In this document: positions 1-5,036 of the stretch, one piece after another
How the letters are laid out: the number at the start of each line of letters is the position of its first letter
Position numbering within the stretch: the first letter of the stretch is position 1
NCBI GenBank assembly: GCA_030691805.1
Contig: JAUYDP010000181.1
Coordinates: 1 to 5,036 of the forward strand
Direction: 5' to 3'
Length of the DNA stretch: 5,036 bases
Origin: Dehalococcoidia bacterium
GTDB lineage: Bacteria > Chloroflexota > Dehalococcoidia > JAUYDP01
Program-made: the position numbers and the translations under genes
Notes under the pieces: model-generated
Seen by the model: the letters and a program-made list of their open reading frames with translations, nothing else
The model's database searches: none
What the model was told of the DNA's origin: nothing

Positions 1-1
1 C

Positions 2-247
2 CACAGCGCCGCCCAGAGGGTTGACCTGGGGCTTCCCAACTTCGTGGAGATCTCCATGGCCAAACTCTTCACCAACGAGGCCGCCCTTAAGATCACCTCG
101 GACGCCCTTCAGGTCCATGGTGGCTACGGTTACTCCAAGGAATATCCCCTGGAGCGCTACATGCGGGACGTGCGGGCGTTCCTCATCGGGGGCGGGACTA
201 CCCAGATTCAGCGGACTATCATAGGGACCAACCTGGTGGGGAGGTAG
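2..247 (+). CDS. Acyl-CoA dehydrogenase, C-terminal 81 residues (5' end outside window)
   Basis: The frame is open from the window edge to a TAG stop and encodes the end of an FAD-dependent acyl-CoA dehydrogenase, which oxidises an acyl-CoA at the alpha-beta bond and passes electrons to electron-transferring flavoprotein. The visible part is the C-terminal helical domain. It includes the family signature LQVHGGYGYSKEYPLERYMRD followed by GGGTTQIQR, the counterpart of the usual YEGTSEIQR that contacts FAD and substrate. In the medium/short-chain enzymes the Glu of YEGT is the catalytic base. Here that position is Gly, as in isovaleryl-CoA and long-chain dehydrogenases, which take the base from another helix. 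Substrate therefore cannot be assigned and that other helix is not in the window. GTG at 44 or ATG at 56 could be read as starts, but family homology continues upstream to the edge, so the gene is truncated by the window only. The next gene follows after 126 bp on the same strand. Confidence 0.93.
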   Translation, partial: HSAAQRVDLGLPNFVEISMAKLFTNEAALKITSDALQVHGGYGYSKEYPLERYMRDVRAFLIGGGTTQIQRTIIGTNLVGR

Positions 248-276
248 GAGGCCGTGGGTGGCCCCTCTCCCGGCCC

Positions 277-328
277 CTCCCCAACACAGGTAGGGGAGTA
301 TTTCCCCCTTTCCTCGCAGGGAAGGGGG
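277..328. repeat. GC-rich double-hairpin intergenic element (REP-like)
   Basis: Two adjacent inverted repeats lie between the acyl-CoA dehydrogenase and the iron-sulfur gene. The first pairs CTCCCC (277-282) with GGGGAG (293-298). The second pairs CCCCCTTTCC (304-313) with GGGAAGGGGG (319-328), ten pairs including one G-T, around the 5-base loop TCGCA. The following CTAGGGGGTTAGG contains no T-run, so this does not look like a classical rho-independent terminator. The CCCTNTCC / GGGNAGGGGGCTAGGG pattern resembles palindromic repeats scattered between genes in many GC-rich bacteria. That resemblance is from memory; only one copy is in this window. Confidence 0.55.
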
Positions 329-357
329 CTAGGGGGTTAGGTCACCACCCAAAGAAA

Positions 358-363
358 AGGAGG
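358..363 (+). promoter_or_regulatory. Shine-Dalgarno site for the iron-sulfur protein gene
   Basis: AGGAGG lies 10 bases before the ATG at 374, within the longer purine run AAAGAAAAGGAGG. It is a near-perfect anti-16S match and fixes the start codon of the downstream gene. Confidence 0.85.
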
Positions 364-373
364 ACTATAAGTC

Positions 374-1282
374 ATGGCCAAAAGGCCGATAGGTGAGATT
401 ACCCAGGAGATAAAGCAGTATGCTCTGGAGGTGGGGGCCGACTTGGTGGGGATAGCCAGCGTGGAGCACCTGGAGCGCGTTATCCCAACGGACTGGAAGC
501 CGCGGCGCTGGCTCAAGGAGGGCAAAAGCGTGATTTCCATCGCCATCGCTCCCCTCCACGGGTCGCTGGCATGCACCGATGATAACCTGAAGAACTACTC
601 CAATCAGAAGGTGCTACAATCCCTGGACACGACCGCCTTCCGCATTGCAAAGCATATCGAGCGTCTGGGCTACCCCACGATTCTGATTCCCGCTGGTCCT
701 CCAACGGACCTGCACGAGCCGGGAAAGGGTATGTGGGGCTGGATCTCCCAGCGCCACGTTGCCGTGGAAGCCGGACTGGGGGAGATTGGCCTGAACACCT
801 CTGCCATGACGCCCCAATATGGGCCGCGGGTCTATTTCGGGTCGGTCATCACTACCCTGGACCTGGAGCCAGACCCCAAGATGGAGAAGAAAATCTGCCT
901 TGGGGAGACCTGTAACCTCTGTGTCGAGGCTTGCCCGACGGGCGCCCTAAGCGTAGCCCAGGGATCGGACGGGCCGGTTGGGGTCGTAGACAAGAGGAAG
1001 TGCCAGCCCAATGCCCAGTCCTGGGGGCTGATGACGGCCCTGCGCCACATCCGCGATATGGTGGTGGAGCCGGAGCAGTCCCGCCAACTCGACCTGCTCT
1101 TTTCCGAGAAGACCTGGCACATATGGCAGAGCTTTATCACTCACGTAGGCATAGACGGCATGTGCGGGGTCTGCCTGGACATCTGCCCTGTCGGCAAGCA
1201 CCCCAGGCCCCATTCACTCAAGGAGAAGGCCCTGGCGGTGCATAAGGATAAGGCGGCTTTCAAAGAGCGGTACTGTAGGTAG
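374..1282 (+). CDS. Epoxyqueuosine reductase (QueG)-like 2[4Fe-4S] iron-sulfur protein
   Basis: This 302-residue protein belongs to the QueG / reductive-dehalogenase-like group. Residues 1-165 match the N-terminal catalytic fold, including WLKEGKSVISIAIA (46-59) and the hallmark AGLGEIGLN...TPQYGPRVYFGSVIT (about 133-160). A ferredoxin-type part follows: C175-x4-C180-x2-C183-x3-C187-P, then C210, then C264-x2-C267-x3-C271-P. These eight cysteines suit two [4Fe-4S] clusters with the usual crossed fourth ligands (inferred). The protein probably moves electrons to a substrate in the cytoplasm; no signal peptide or twin-arginine motif is seen. Two points argue against true QueG. It lacks the C-terminal HEAT-like extension of the ~350-380-residue enzymes, and the DSxP-type segment carrying QueG's general-acid Asp reads GMWGWIS (119-125). 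A corrinoid cofactor is possible but not shown. The ATG start is supported by AGGAGG 10 bases upstream. The real substrate is unknown. Confidence 0.82.
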   Translation: MAKRPIGEITQEIKQYALEVGADLVGIASVEHLERVIPTDWKPRRWLKEGKSVISIAIAPLHGSLACTDDNLKNYSNQKVLQSLDTTAFRIAKHIERLGYPTILIPAGPPTDLHEPGKGMWGWISQRHVAVEAGLGEIGLNTSAMTPQYGPRVYFGSVITTLDLEPDPKMEKKICLGETCNLCVEACPTGALSVAQGSDGPVGVVDKRKCQPNAQSWGLMTALRHIRDMVVEPEQSRQLDLLFSEKTWHIWQSFITHVGIDGMCGVCLDICPVGKHPRPHSLKEKALAVHKDKAAFKERYCR

Positions 1283-1347
1283 GAAAACGTCACTCTCTTT
1301 AGAAGCCGACAAGTGGCGGATCTGCCAGGTCGCCGCCCAGGCCGTGA

Positions 1348-1401
1348 CGCCCGAGGCTAAAGCCAGGTCGGGCTGAGGGGACCAAGCCCACTAAAGGGGC
1401 T
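1348..1401 (+). repeat. Two-hairpin GGCTAAAGCC repeat, copy 1
   Basis: This 54-bp element matches copy 2 at 52 of 54 positions, with the first 46 identical. Hairpin A pairs GCCCGA (1349-1354) with TCGGGC (1368-1373), enclosing a second short stem GGCT/AGCC (1355-1364) and a bulge AGG. Hairpin B pairs AGCCC (1385-1389) with GGGCT (1397-1401) around a 7-base loop. The GGCTAAAGCC core recalls dispersed intergenic palindromes known from environmental bacterial genomes such as Chloroflexota, Acidobacteria and Planctomycetes (recalled, not searched). Confidence 0.85.
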
Positions 1402-1416
1402 GGGCAGGGCTTTTTT
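1384..1416 (+). terminator. Possible rho-independent terminator at the end of repeat copy 1
   Basis: AAGCCC (1384-1389) can pair with GGGCTT (1407-1412), and a run of six T (1411-1416) follows the GGGC arm directly. A tighter alternative, AGCCC/GGGCT (1385-1401), ends 9 bases before the T-run. It lies about 100 bp after the stop of the iron-sulfur gene and could end that transcript. The loop of the first pairing is long (17 bases), so strength is uncertain. Copy 2 of the repeat has no such T-run. Confidence 0.4.
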
Positions 1417-1479
1417 GGGGCGAAGCGAGCGGAAATAAAATGGGCGATGACATGGACAGACCGCAGTGTTCGCTGTCAG

Positions 1480-1533
1480 CGCCCGAGGCTAAAGCCAGGT
1501 CGGGCTGAGGGGACCAAGCCCACTACAAGGGCT
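1480..1533 (+). repeat. Two-hairpin GGCTAAAGCC repeat, copy 2
   Basis: This is a direct copy of 1348-1401 at an offset of exactly 132 bp. The only differences are at 1526 and 1528, both in the loop of hairpin B, while its AGCCC (1517-1521) and GGGCT (1529-1533) arms are kept. Loop-only change with intact arms suggests that the folded shape matters, or that this is a recent duplication. The 86-bp spacer between copies is not itself repeated. Confidence 0.85.
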
Positions 1534-1543
1534 AAGGCGGTGC

Positions 1544-1681
1544 TTAAGGTGGTTCGGCGATCTTGGCTATCTCTTTTGCCTGGGTAAGCAGCTTCAAGGC
1601 AGGGTTTACATTATGCTGGGCATGGTGTTTCCTCTGCTTCATCACGCATCGGACCGCCCTGTCCATCCGCTTGACGCCCAT
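1544..1681 (-). CDS. Hypothetical 45-residue basic peptide or gene remnant
   Basis: I do not recognise this product. On the minus strand, an ATG at 1681-1679 opens a 45-codon frame ending in TAA (1546-1544). The peptide starts MGVKRMDRAVRCVMKQRKHH and ends NPALKLLTQAKEIAKIAEPP. It is rich in Lys/Arg/His, and its C-terminal half (ALKLLTQAKEIAKIA) could form an amphipathic helix. The frame stays open upstream of the ATG for 14 more codons, back to a TGA, and that part (LFVFTWQAKYGAIC) also looks protein-like. The gene may therefore be a 5'-truncated remnant rather than a complete small protein. No Shine-Dalgarno precedes the ATG. It lies between repeat copy 2 and the inverted copy 3, and its strand is opposite to every other gene here. 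It could be a real small gene, a decayed transposed fragment or chance. Confidence 0.3.
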   Translation of the reverse strand: MGVKRMDRAVRCVMKQRKHHAQHNVNPALKLLTQAKEIAKIAEPP

Positions 1682-1800
1682 GCATATCGCGCCATATTTG
1701 GCCTGCCAGGTAAAAACGAAAAGTCACGATAACCGTTGGTTTACGAAATGAGAGTTGATGCCCGTAAGCTATCTGATAAGATTAGATACACTTACGAATC

Positions 1801-1850
1801 AGCCCCTTTAGTGGGCTTTGGTCTCTCAGCCCATGGCTTTAGCCTAGGGC
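1801..1850 (-). repeat. Two-hairpin GGCTAAAGCC repeat, copy 3 (inverted, diverged)
   Basis: Read on the minus strand, this segment follows copies 1 and 2 from GCCC-AGGCTAAAGCC through GGGCTGAG and GACCAA to GCCCACTAAAGGGGCT, with a few substitutions and small indels. Hairpin A survives as GCCC (1829-1832) / GGGC (1847-1850) around GGCTTTAGCC (1835-1844). Hairpin B survives as AGCCC (1801-1805) / GGGCT (1813-1817) with a 7-base loop. Its loop B matches copy 1 rather than copy 2. Confidence 0.75.
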
Positions 1851-1889
1851 GGGCTGCCCCAGACCACCCCCCAAATTGCCAGTCCAAAT

Positions 1890-1903
1890 CCCCCATTGGG
1901 GGG
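1890..1903. repeat. Short perfect hairpin CCCCC-ATT-GGGGG
   Basis: Five C (1890-1894) pair with five G (1898-1902) around ATT. The site starts the degenerate tandem-repeat block and overlaps a candidate -35 element at 1896-1901. No function can be assigned from sequence alone. Confidence 0.4.
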
Positions 1904-1925
1904 CGTTGCTGTTTGTGCGTATAAT
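1896..1925 (+). promoter_or_regulatory. Weak candidate promoter (TATAAT) within the repeat block
   Basis: A consensus -10 TATAAT sits at 1920-1925, with TTGGGG at 1896-1901 as a poor -35 and an 18-bp spacer. It would start transcription near 1932, about 195 bases before purL. The -35 lies inside a hairpin, and a better promoter is closer to purL, so this may be chance or an accessory start. Confidence 0.25.
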
Positions 1926-2010
1926 ACCACCTCGGAGAACGCGGCTAATTGTGCGGTATCACGCCCCCCCGGTGGGCGTTGCTAATTGTACGGTAACACC
2001 CCGGTTCGAA
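1901..2010. repeat. Three degenerate 36-37 bp tandem repeats
   Basis: Three units share the pattern GCT-(A/G)(A/T)TTGT-(G/A)CG-TA-ACC/CAC-CC. Their GCT anchors are at 1908, 1944 and 1981, giving spacings of 36 and 37 bp. GGGCGTT precedes the first and third anchors, and ACGCG precedes the second. The second and third units are closest (GCTAATTGT.CGGTA.CAC). The inverted arms ACGCCC (1961-1966) and GGGCGT (1974-1979) fold across the junction of units two and three. Sequence identity is too low and spacers too short for a CRISPR array. Confidence 0.5.
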
Positions 2011-2073
2011 GCTACCTTAAGTTCAGGAGGATGGTTGTTGCGTGCCAAAGAAAAGCGCCAACTTGAGATTAAG

Positions 2074-2103
2074 TTTGCCCCAGTTCGTGGAAATTGGTAC
2101 AAT
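2074..2103 (+). promoter_or_regulatory. Extended -10 promoter for purL
   Basis: TACAAT (2098-2103) is preceded by TGG (2095-2097), forming an extended -10. TTGCCC (2075-2080) sits 17 bp upstream as the -35. Transcription should begin near 2110, leaving a 5' leader of only about 16 bases before the purL ATG. This is the best promoter match in the window and lies directly before a housekeeping gene and its coupled partner. Confidence 0.6.
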
Positions 2104-2125
2104 TCTTTAGCCGGATGACTGATTG

Positions 2126-4327
2126 ATGGTTGACGACAAGACCCTCTACGAAGTAGCCCTGAACCGTGAAGAATACCGCCTGATTGTAGAAAAGCTAGGG
2201 CGGGAGCCTAGCCACGTCGAGCTGGGTATGTTCGGGGCGATGTGGAGCGAGCACTGCGGCTATAAGAGCAGCAAGCCTCTCCTGGCCCTTTTCCCTACCA
2301 AAGGCCCCCGGGTGGTGACCGGGGCAGGCGAGGAGAACGCCGGCGCCGTGGACATCGGCGATGGCCTGGCCGTAGTCTTTAAGATGGAGTCCCATAACCA
2401 CCCCTCGGCCATCGAGCCTTACCAGGGGGCGGCCACGGGGGTTGGGGGGATTATCCGGGACATCTTTACCATGGGGGCACGTCCCATTGCTCTCCTGGAC
2501 TCGTTGCGGTTCGGGCCCCTGGACCGGGAGCGGAACCGCTACCTCTTCTCCGGCGTGGTGGCAGGGATCGCCGGCTACGGCAACTGCATCGGGATTCCCA
2601 CGGTTGGGGGGGAGGTCTACTTCGCCCCGTCCTACTCCAGCAACCCCCTGGTCAACGTCATGTGCGTGGGCATCGCCGACATAGAATCCCTGGTCAAGGC
2701 CCAGGCCACCGGGACGGGGAATACCCTGATGCTCATCGGGGCGGATACTGGGCGGGACGGCATTCATGGAGCTACCTTCGCCAGCGTGGAGCTGGACGAG
2801 CGCTCCGAGGAGCGACGGCCTGCGGTGCAGGTGGGCAATCCCTTCTTAGAGAAGCTGCTAATGGAGGCCTGCCTGGAGCTGGTGAAGACGGACTACATTG
2901 TGGGGATGCAGGACCTGGGGGCGGCTGGACTGACCTGCTCCTCCGTGGAGTGCGCCGCCAAGGGTAATACAGGCGTGGTGGTGGACGTGGCCCGGGTGTC
3001 CCGACGGGAGATGGGCATGAACCCCTACGAGGTCATGCTCTCCGAGTCCCAGGAGCGTATGATGGTCATCGTCAAAAAGGGCTTCGAAGACCGTGTTAAG
3101 TCCGTGCTGGACCGCTATGACCTTCACTCTGATATAGTGGGAGAGGTGACCGATGACGGCCTGGTGGTGATCAAAGATGGGGACGAGGTGGTCGCCCGTG
3201 CGCCTGCGCCTCTAATCTCCGACAACCCAGTCTATCAGCGGGAGAGCCGGAGGCCCGGGTACCTGGACGGGTTACAAGGGATGGACCTGGAACGCCTGCC
3301 GGAGCCGCACGACCACGGTCGGGCGCTCCTGGACCTGCTGGCGTCCCCGAACATCGCCAGCAAGGAGTATGTCTACCGGCAGTACGACCACCAGGTGCTT
3401 ACCAATACCCTGGTGGTCCCCGGCGCCGGGGACGCCGCGGTGCTACGCATTAAGGGGACTAAGAAGGCCATCGCCTTGACGACCGACGGAAACTCTCGGT
3501 ACTGCTATCTGGACCCCTACGCGGGAGGCGCCATCGCCGTGGCCGAGGCGGCCCGCAACCTGGTATGCAGCGGCGCCATGCCTCTGGCCGTGACCAACTG
3601 CCTGAATTTCGGCAACCCGGAGAAGCCGGAGATCTTTTATGGCATGGAACAGAGCGTCCGGGGTATGGCCGAGGCCTGCCGGGTCCTGGGGACTCCAGTG
3701 GTCAGCGGCAACGTCAGCCTCTATAATGAGACCGAGGGCGAGCCTATCTACCCTACGCCAGTGGTGGGGATGGTGGGCCTCCTGGAGGATGCGGACCGGC
3801 GGTGTACGGCCTCTTTCAAGGAGGCTGGGGACCTGGTGGTCTTGCTCTCAGCCGGAGACGTGGACTCCGGCCTGGCAGGCAGTGAGCACCTTTGGGTAGA
3901 GCATGGCCTTATTGGAGGCAGACCCGCCATAGACCTGGATGCAGAGAAACGGGTCCAGCAATGCTGTCTGGCGGCTATCCAATCCGGCCTGATCAGGTCC
4001 GCCCACGATTCCTCTGAGGGCGGCTTGGCCGTGGCCCTGGCCGAGTGTTGCATTCTGGGCGGGACCGGTTTTGTAGGGCGCCTGCCCATAGCCAGGTCCG
4101 GACGGACGGACGGAGCCCTCTTCGGCGAAGGGCAGTCGCGCCTGGTCCTTTCTCTGGAGGCGCGAGACCTGGCGTCGCTCCAAGAGATGGCCCGGGGACA
4201 CGGGGTCGCCTTCGCGGAACTGGGCGCCGTGGGTGGCGACAGGCTTGTCCTCCAGGGCGCCATTGACTTGCCCGTGGCGTCGCTGGCGGATACCTGGCGA
4301 AATGCCCTGGAGAGGGCGTTACAATGA
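2126..4327 (+). CDS. purL: Phosphoribosylformylglycinamidine synthase subunit PurL
   Basis: PurL is the ATP-dependent synthetase subunit of FGAM synthase. It converts FGAR plus ammonia from glutamine to FGAM, the fourth step of de novo purine synthesis, in the cytoplasm. The 733-residue length is that of the small PurL, which works with separate PurS and PurQ; neither is in the window. The family motifs are in order: GAMWSEHCGYKSSK (37-50, with catalytic-type H43), FKMESHNHPSAIEPYQGAATGVGGIIRD in pieces (85-112), DLGAAGLTCSSVE (263-275), MLSESQERM (304-312), TDGNSRYCYLDPY (453-465), VTNCLNFGNPEKPEI (489-503), VSGNVSLYNET (526-536) and SAHDSSEGGLAVALAE (625-640). No frameshift or missing motif is seen. 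The start is taken as ATG 2126. TTG at 2123 would add one Met and cannot be excluded. Only a weak GGA (2113-2115) precedes it, fitting the short leader. Its TGA overlaps the ATG of the next gene. Confidence 0.97.
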   Translation: MVDDKTLYEVALNREEYRLIVEKLGREPSHVELGMFGAMWSEHCGYKSSKPLLALFPTKGPRVVTGAGEENAGAVDIGDGLAVVFKMESHNHPSAIEPYQGAATGVGGIIRDIFTMGARPIALLDSLRFGPLDRERNRYLFSGVVAGIAGYGNCIGIPTVGGEVYFAPSYSSNPLVNVMCVGIADIESLVKAQATGTGNTLMLIGADTGRDGIHGATFASVELDERSEERRPAVQVGNPFLEKLLMEACLELVKTDYIVGMQDLGAAGLTCSSVECAAKGNTGVVVDVARVSRREMGMNPYEVMLSESQERMMVIVKKGFEDRVKSVLDRYDLHSDIVGEVTDDGLVVIKDGDEVVARAPAPLISDNPVYQRESRRPGYLDGLQGMDLERLPEPHDHGRALLDLLASPNIASKEYVYRQYDHQVLTNTLVVPGAGDAAVLRIKGTKKAIALTTDGNSRYCYLDPYAGGAIAVAEAARNLVCSGAMPLAVTNCLNFGNPEKPEIFYGMEQSVRGMAEACRVLGTPVVSGNVSLYNETEGEPIYPTPVVGMVGLLEDADRRCTASFKEAGDLVVLLSAGDVDSGLAGSEHLWVEHGLIGGRPAIDLDAEKRVQQCCLAAIQSGLIRSAHDSSEGGLAVALAECCILGGTGFVGRLPIARSGRTDGALFGEGQSRLVLSLEARDLASLQEMARGHGVAFAELGAVGGDRLVLQGAIDLPVASLADTWRNALERALQ
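4309..4315 (+). promoter_or_regulatory. Shine-Dalgarno inside the end of purL for the C39 protease gene
   Basis: GGAGAGG lies 8 bases before the ATG at 4324, within the last codons of purL. Together with the ATGA overlap it supports translational coupling and picks this ATG as the start. Confidence 0.6.
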
Positions 4328-4425
4328 AAGGACCCCGTTTGTTTAACAAGTTGAGGCCCAGCGCCCTTCTGGTGGTGGCGCTGGCGGCTATTCTACTAAG
4401 CCTCCCGGTTGACCCCGCCAGCGCA
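4324..4425 (+). other. Predicted Sec signal peptide of the C39 peptidase
   Basis: It encodes residues 1-34, ending at ASA|AP. The basic n-region, a hydrophobic core of Leu/Val/Ala/Ile, and a small-x-small cleavage site are all present. There is no twin arginine and no Cys at +1, so a secreted rather than a lipoprotein form is expected. Confidence 0.75.
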
Positions 4426-5036
4426 GCGCCGCCGCAGCCCCCTTACGACTGGTACCGATACCAGGGGGCATCCGATAGCGGACCCAAGGCCAGCATCAAC
4501 TGCGAAGTGACCTCCGTGGCTATGTCTATCCAGTATGCCAGAAACAACCTTCAGGTGCCCATTGCCTCCATCCGGGAGTACATGGGCAAGGAAGACCTGA
4601 CCAGCTCGGCCGACGCCATGCGGGCCCTGGACCACTGGGGCGTGCCATACAGAGATGTCAATTCCGTGCAGGATATCATAGATGCCCTGGGCCGCGGGAA
4701 CATCGTAATGGTGGGCCTGATCGTGGGACGCATCTCGCTCGGCGCAGACTACCAGCGGGACGCCTCGCCCGCCGCCCTGCGTTTCGGGCGCTACTATTCC
4801 TACGATGAAGCCCATTCGGTGGTGGTCAAGGGTGTGACTGAGGACAGAGGCTGGTTCATCGTCTATGATCCCAATGTCTGGGATGGCAATGCTAGCTATT
4901 GGTACTCGGATGGAACACCCAAGGGCAAGGACCGTTATTATCCCGTGGGCGAGTTCGCCCGGGGCATGGCGGACCTGGGAGACTCCCCCAAGGGGCTGGA
5001 GATAATGTCCTCACCGTCACGAGAGTCCCAACCCCA
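4324..5036 (+). CDS. Secreted papain-like C39-family peptidase (3' end outside window)
   Basis: The frame starts with ATG overlapping the purL stop (ATGA) and stays open to the window end, giving 237 residues so far. Residues 1-34 form a Sec signal peptide: basic start (K2, R5, K9, R11), hydrophobic stretch 14-29 and the cleavage motif ASA before A35. The mature part fits a Peptidase_C39-like (C39_2) domain. The Cys motif is NCEVTSVAMSIQYA with C60; CEVT replaces the commoner CGPT and occurs in this family. The His motif is AHSVVVKGV with H164, and VYDPN supplies the likely Asp D182. These form the expected Cys-His-Asp set. The protein should act outside the membrane or in the wall as a cysteine protease or amidase. 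Its target is unknown; no lipobox or other anchor is visible in the part present. It is not a bacteriocin-exporter C39 domain, since no ABC transporter parts are seen. Confidence 0.8.
   Translation, partial: MKGPRLFNKLRPSALLVVALAAILLSLPVDPASAAPPQPPYDWYRYQGASDSGPKASINCEVTSVAMSIQYARNNLQVPIASIREYMGKEDLTSSADAMRALDHWGVPYRDVNSVQDIIDALGRGNIVMVGLIVGRISLGADYQRDASPAALRFGRYYSYDEAHSVVVKGVTEDRGWFIVYDPNVWDGNASYWYSDGTPKGKDRYYPVGEFARGMADLGDSPKGLEIMSSPSRESQP

Larger units (their letters stand above)
1283..2125. other. Gene-poor intergenic region of ~840 bp with repeats
   Basis: No confident gene lies between the iron-sulfur protein and purL. The stretch holds a possible terminator, three copies of a two-hairpin repeat, one short minus-strand frame (1544-1681), degenerate tandem repeats (about 1901-2010) and the purL promoter. 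The parts at about 1690-1800 and 2005-2110 are visibly richer in A/T than the flanking genes. The + strand frames around 1563-1751, 1736-1924 and 1876-2118 show no family features or ribosome sites and run through the repeats, so I do not treat them as genes. Confidence 0.75.

Noticed and set aside
1736..1924. 62-codon + strand frame starting MVYEMRVDARKL
   Set aside because: It runs into the inverted repeat copy and its hairpins, and there is no Shine-Dalgarno; the coding look is limited to the first ~20 residues.
1901..2010. CRISPR array
   Set aside because: Only three diverged units with no distinct spacers, and no cas gene nearby.
1985..2016. tRNA T-arm-like GGTTCGAA
   Set aside because: The flanking bases do not form the 5-bp T stem, and no acceptor or anticodon arm is present around it.
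1876..2118. 80-codon + strand frame before purL
   Set aside because: It crosses the tandem repeats, has no ribosome site at its start, and has no domain-like content.
2104..2125. Riboswitch before purL
   Set aside because: The leader from the best promoter is only about 16 bases, and I see no purine or other aptamer core in the longer upstream region.
2195..2767. 190-residue minus-strand open frame
   Set aside because: It lies wholly inside purL, whose + strand frame carries every family motif; the minus frame is a GC-rich shadow without recognisable features.
3748..4349. Minus-strand open frames of 117-171 residues over the end of purL
   Set aside because: They are antisense to conserved PurL coding sequence and rich in Arg/Pro/Ser, typical of shadow frames.
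4396..4815. 139-residue minus-strand open frame
   Set aside because: It is antisense to the C39 peptidase, which has a signal peptide and catalytic motifs in order.

Overview
The window is GC-rich bacterial DNA. It carries four protein-coding regions, all on the + strand, and one gene-free stretch of about 840 bp full of short repeats. The combination of an acyl-CoA dehydrogenase, a QueG/dehalogenase-like iron-sulfur protein, a stand-alone PurL and GGCTAAAGCC hairpin repeats would fit an environmental Chloroflexota-type bacterium. That assignment is inference with no phylogenetic marker behind it. Two genes run off the window edges.

Layout: (1) 2-247 is the last 81 codons of an acyl-CoA dehydrogenase. 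(2) 248-373 is a GC-rich spacer with strong hairpins and then a good Shine-Dalgarno. (3) 374-1282 is a 302-residue protein with two [4Fe-4S] motifs, related to epoxyqueuosine reductase but shorter and apparently lacking its general acid. (4) 1283-2125 has no confident gene. It holds three copies of a two-hairpin repeat (two direct and nearly identical, one inverted and diverged), a possible terminator, a short minus-strand reading frame lying between the inverted copies, a run of degenerate 36-37 bp tandem repeats and a good extended -10 promoter. (5) 2126-4327 is a complete purL. (6) 4324-5036 is a secreted, papain-like C39-family protease. Its start codon overlaps the purL stop and its 3' end lies outside the window.

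Functionally, PurL is the housekeeping step (FGAR to FGAM in purine synthesis), apparently driven from a promoter about 20 bp before its start. The exported peptidase is translationally coupled to it, an odd partner for a purine enzyme. No purS, purQ or other purine gene is visible here. Nothing in the window amounts to a clear new defence or mobile system. The items most worth checking are the repeat cluster with its enclosed minus-strand frame, the altered active-site positions in the two upstream enzymes, and the purL-protease coupling.
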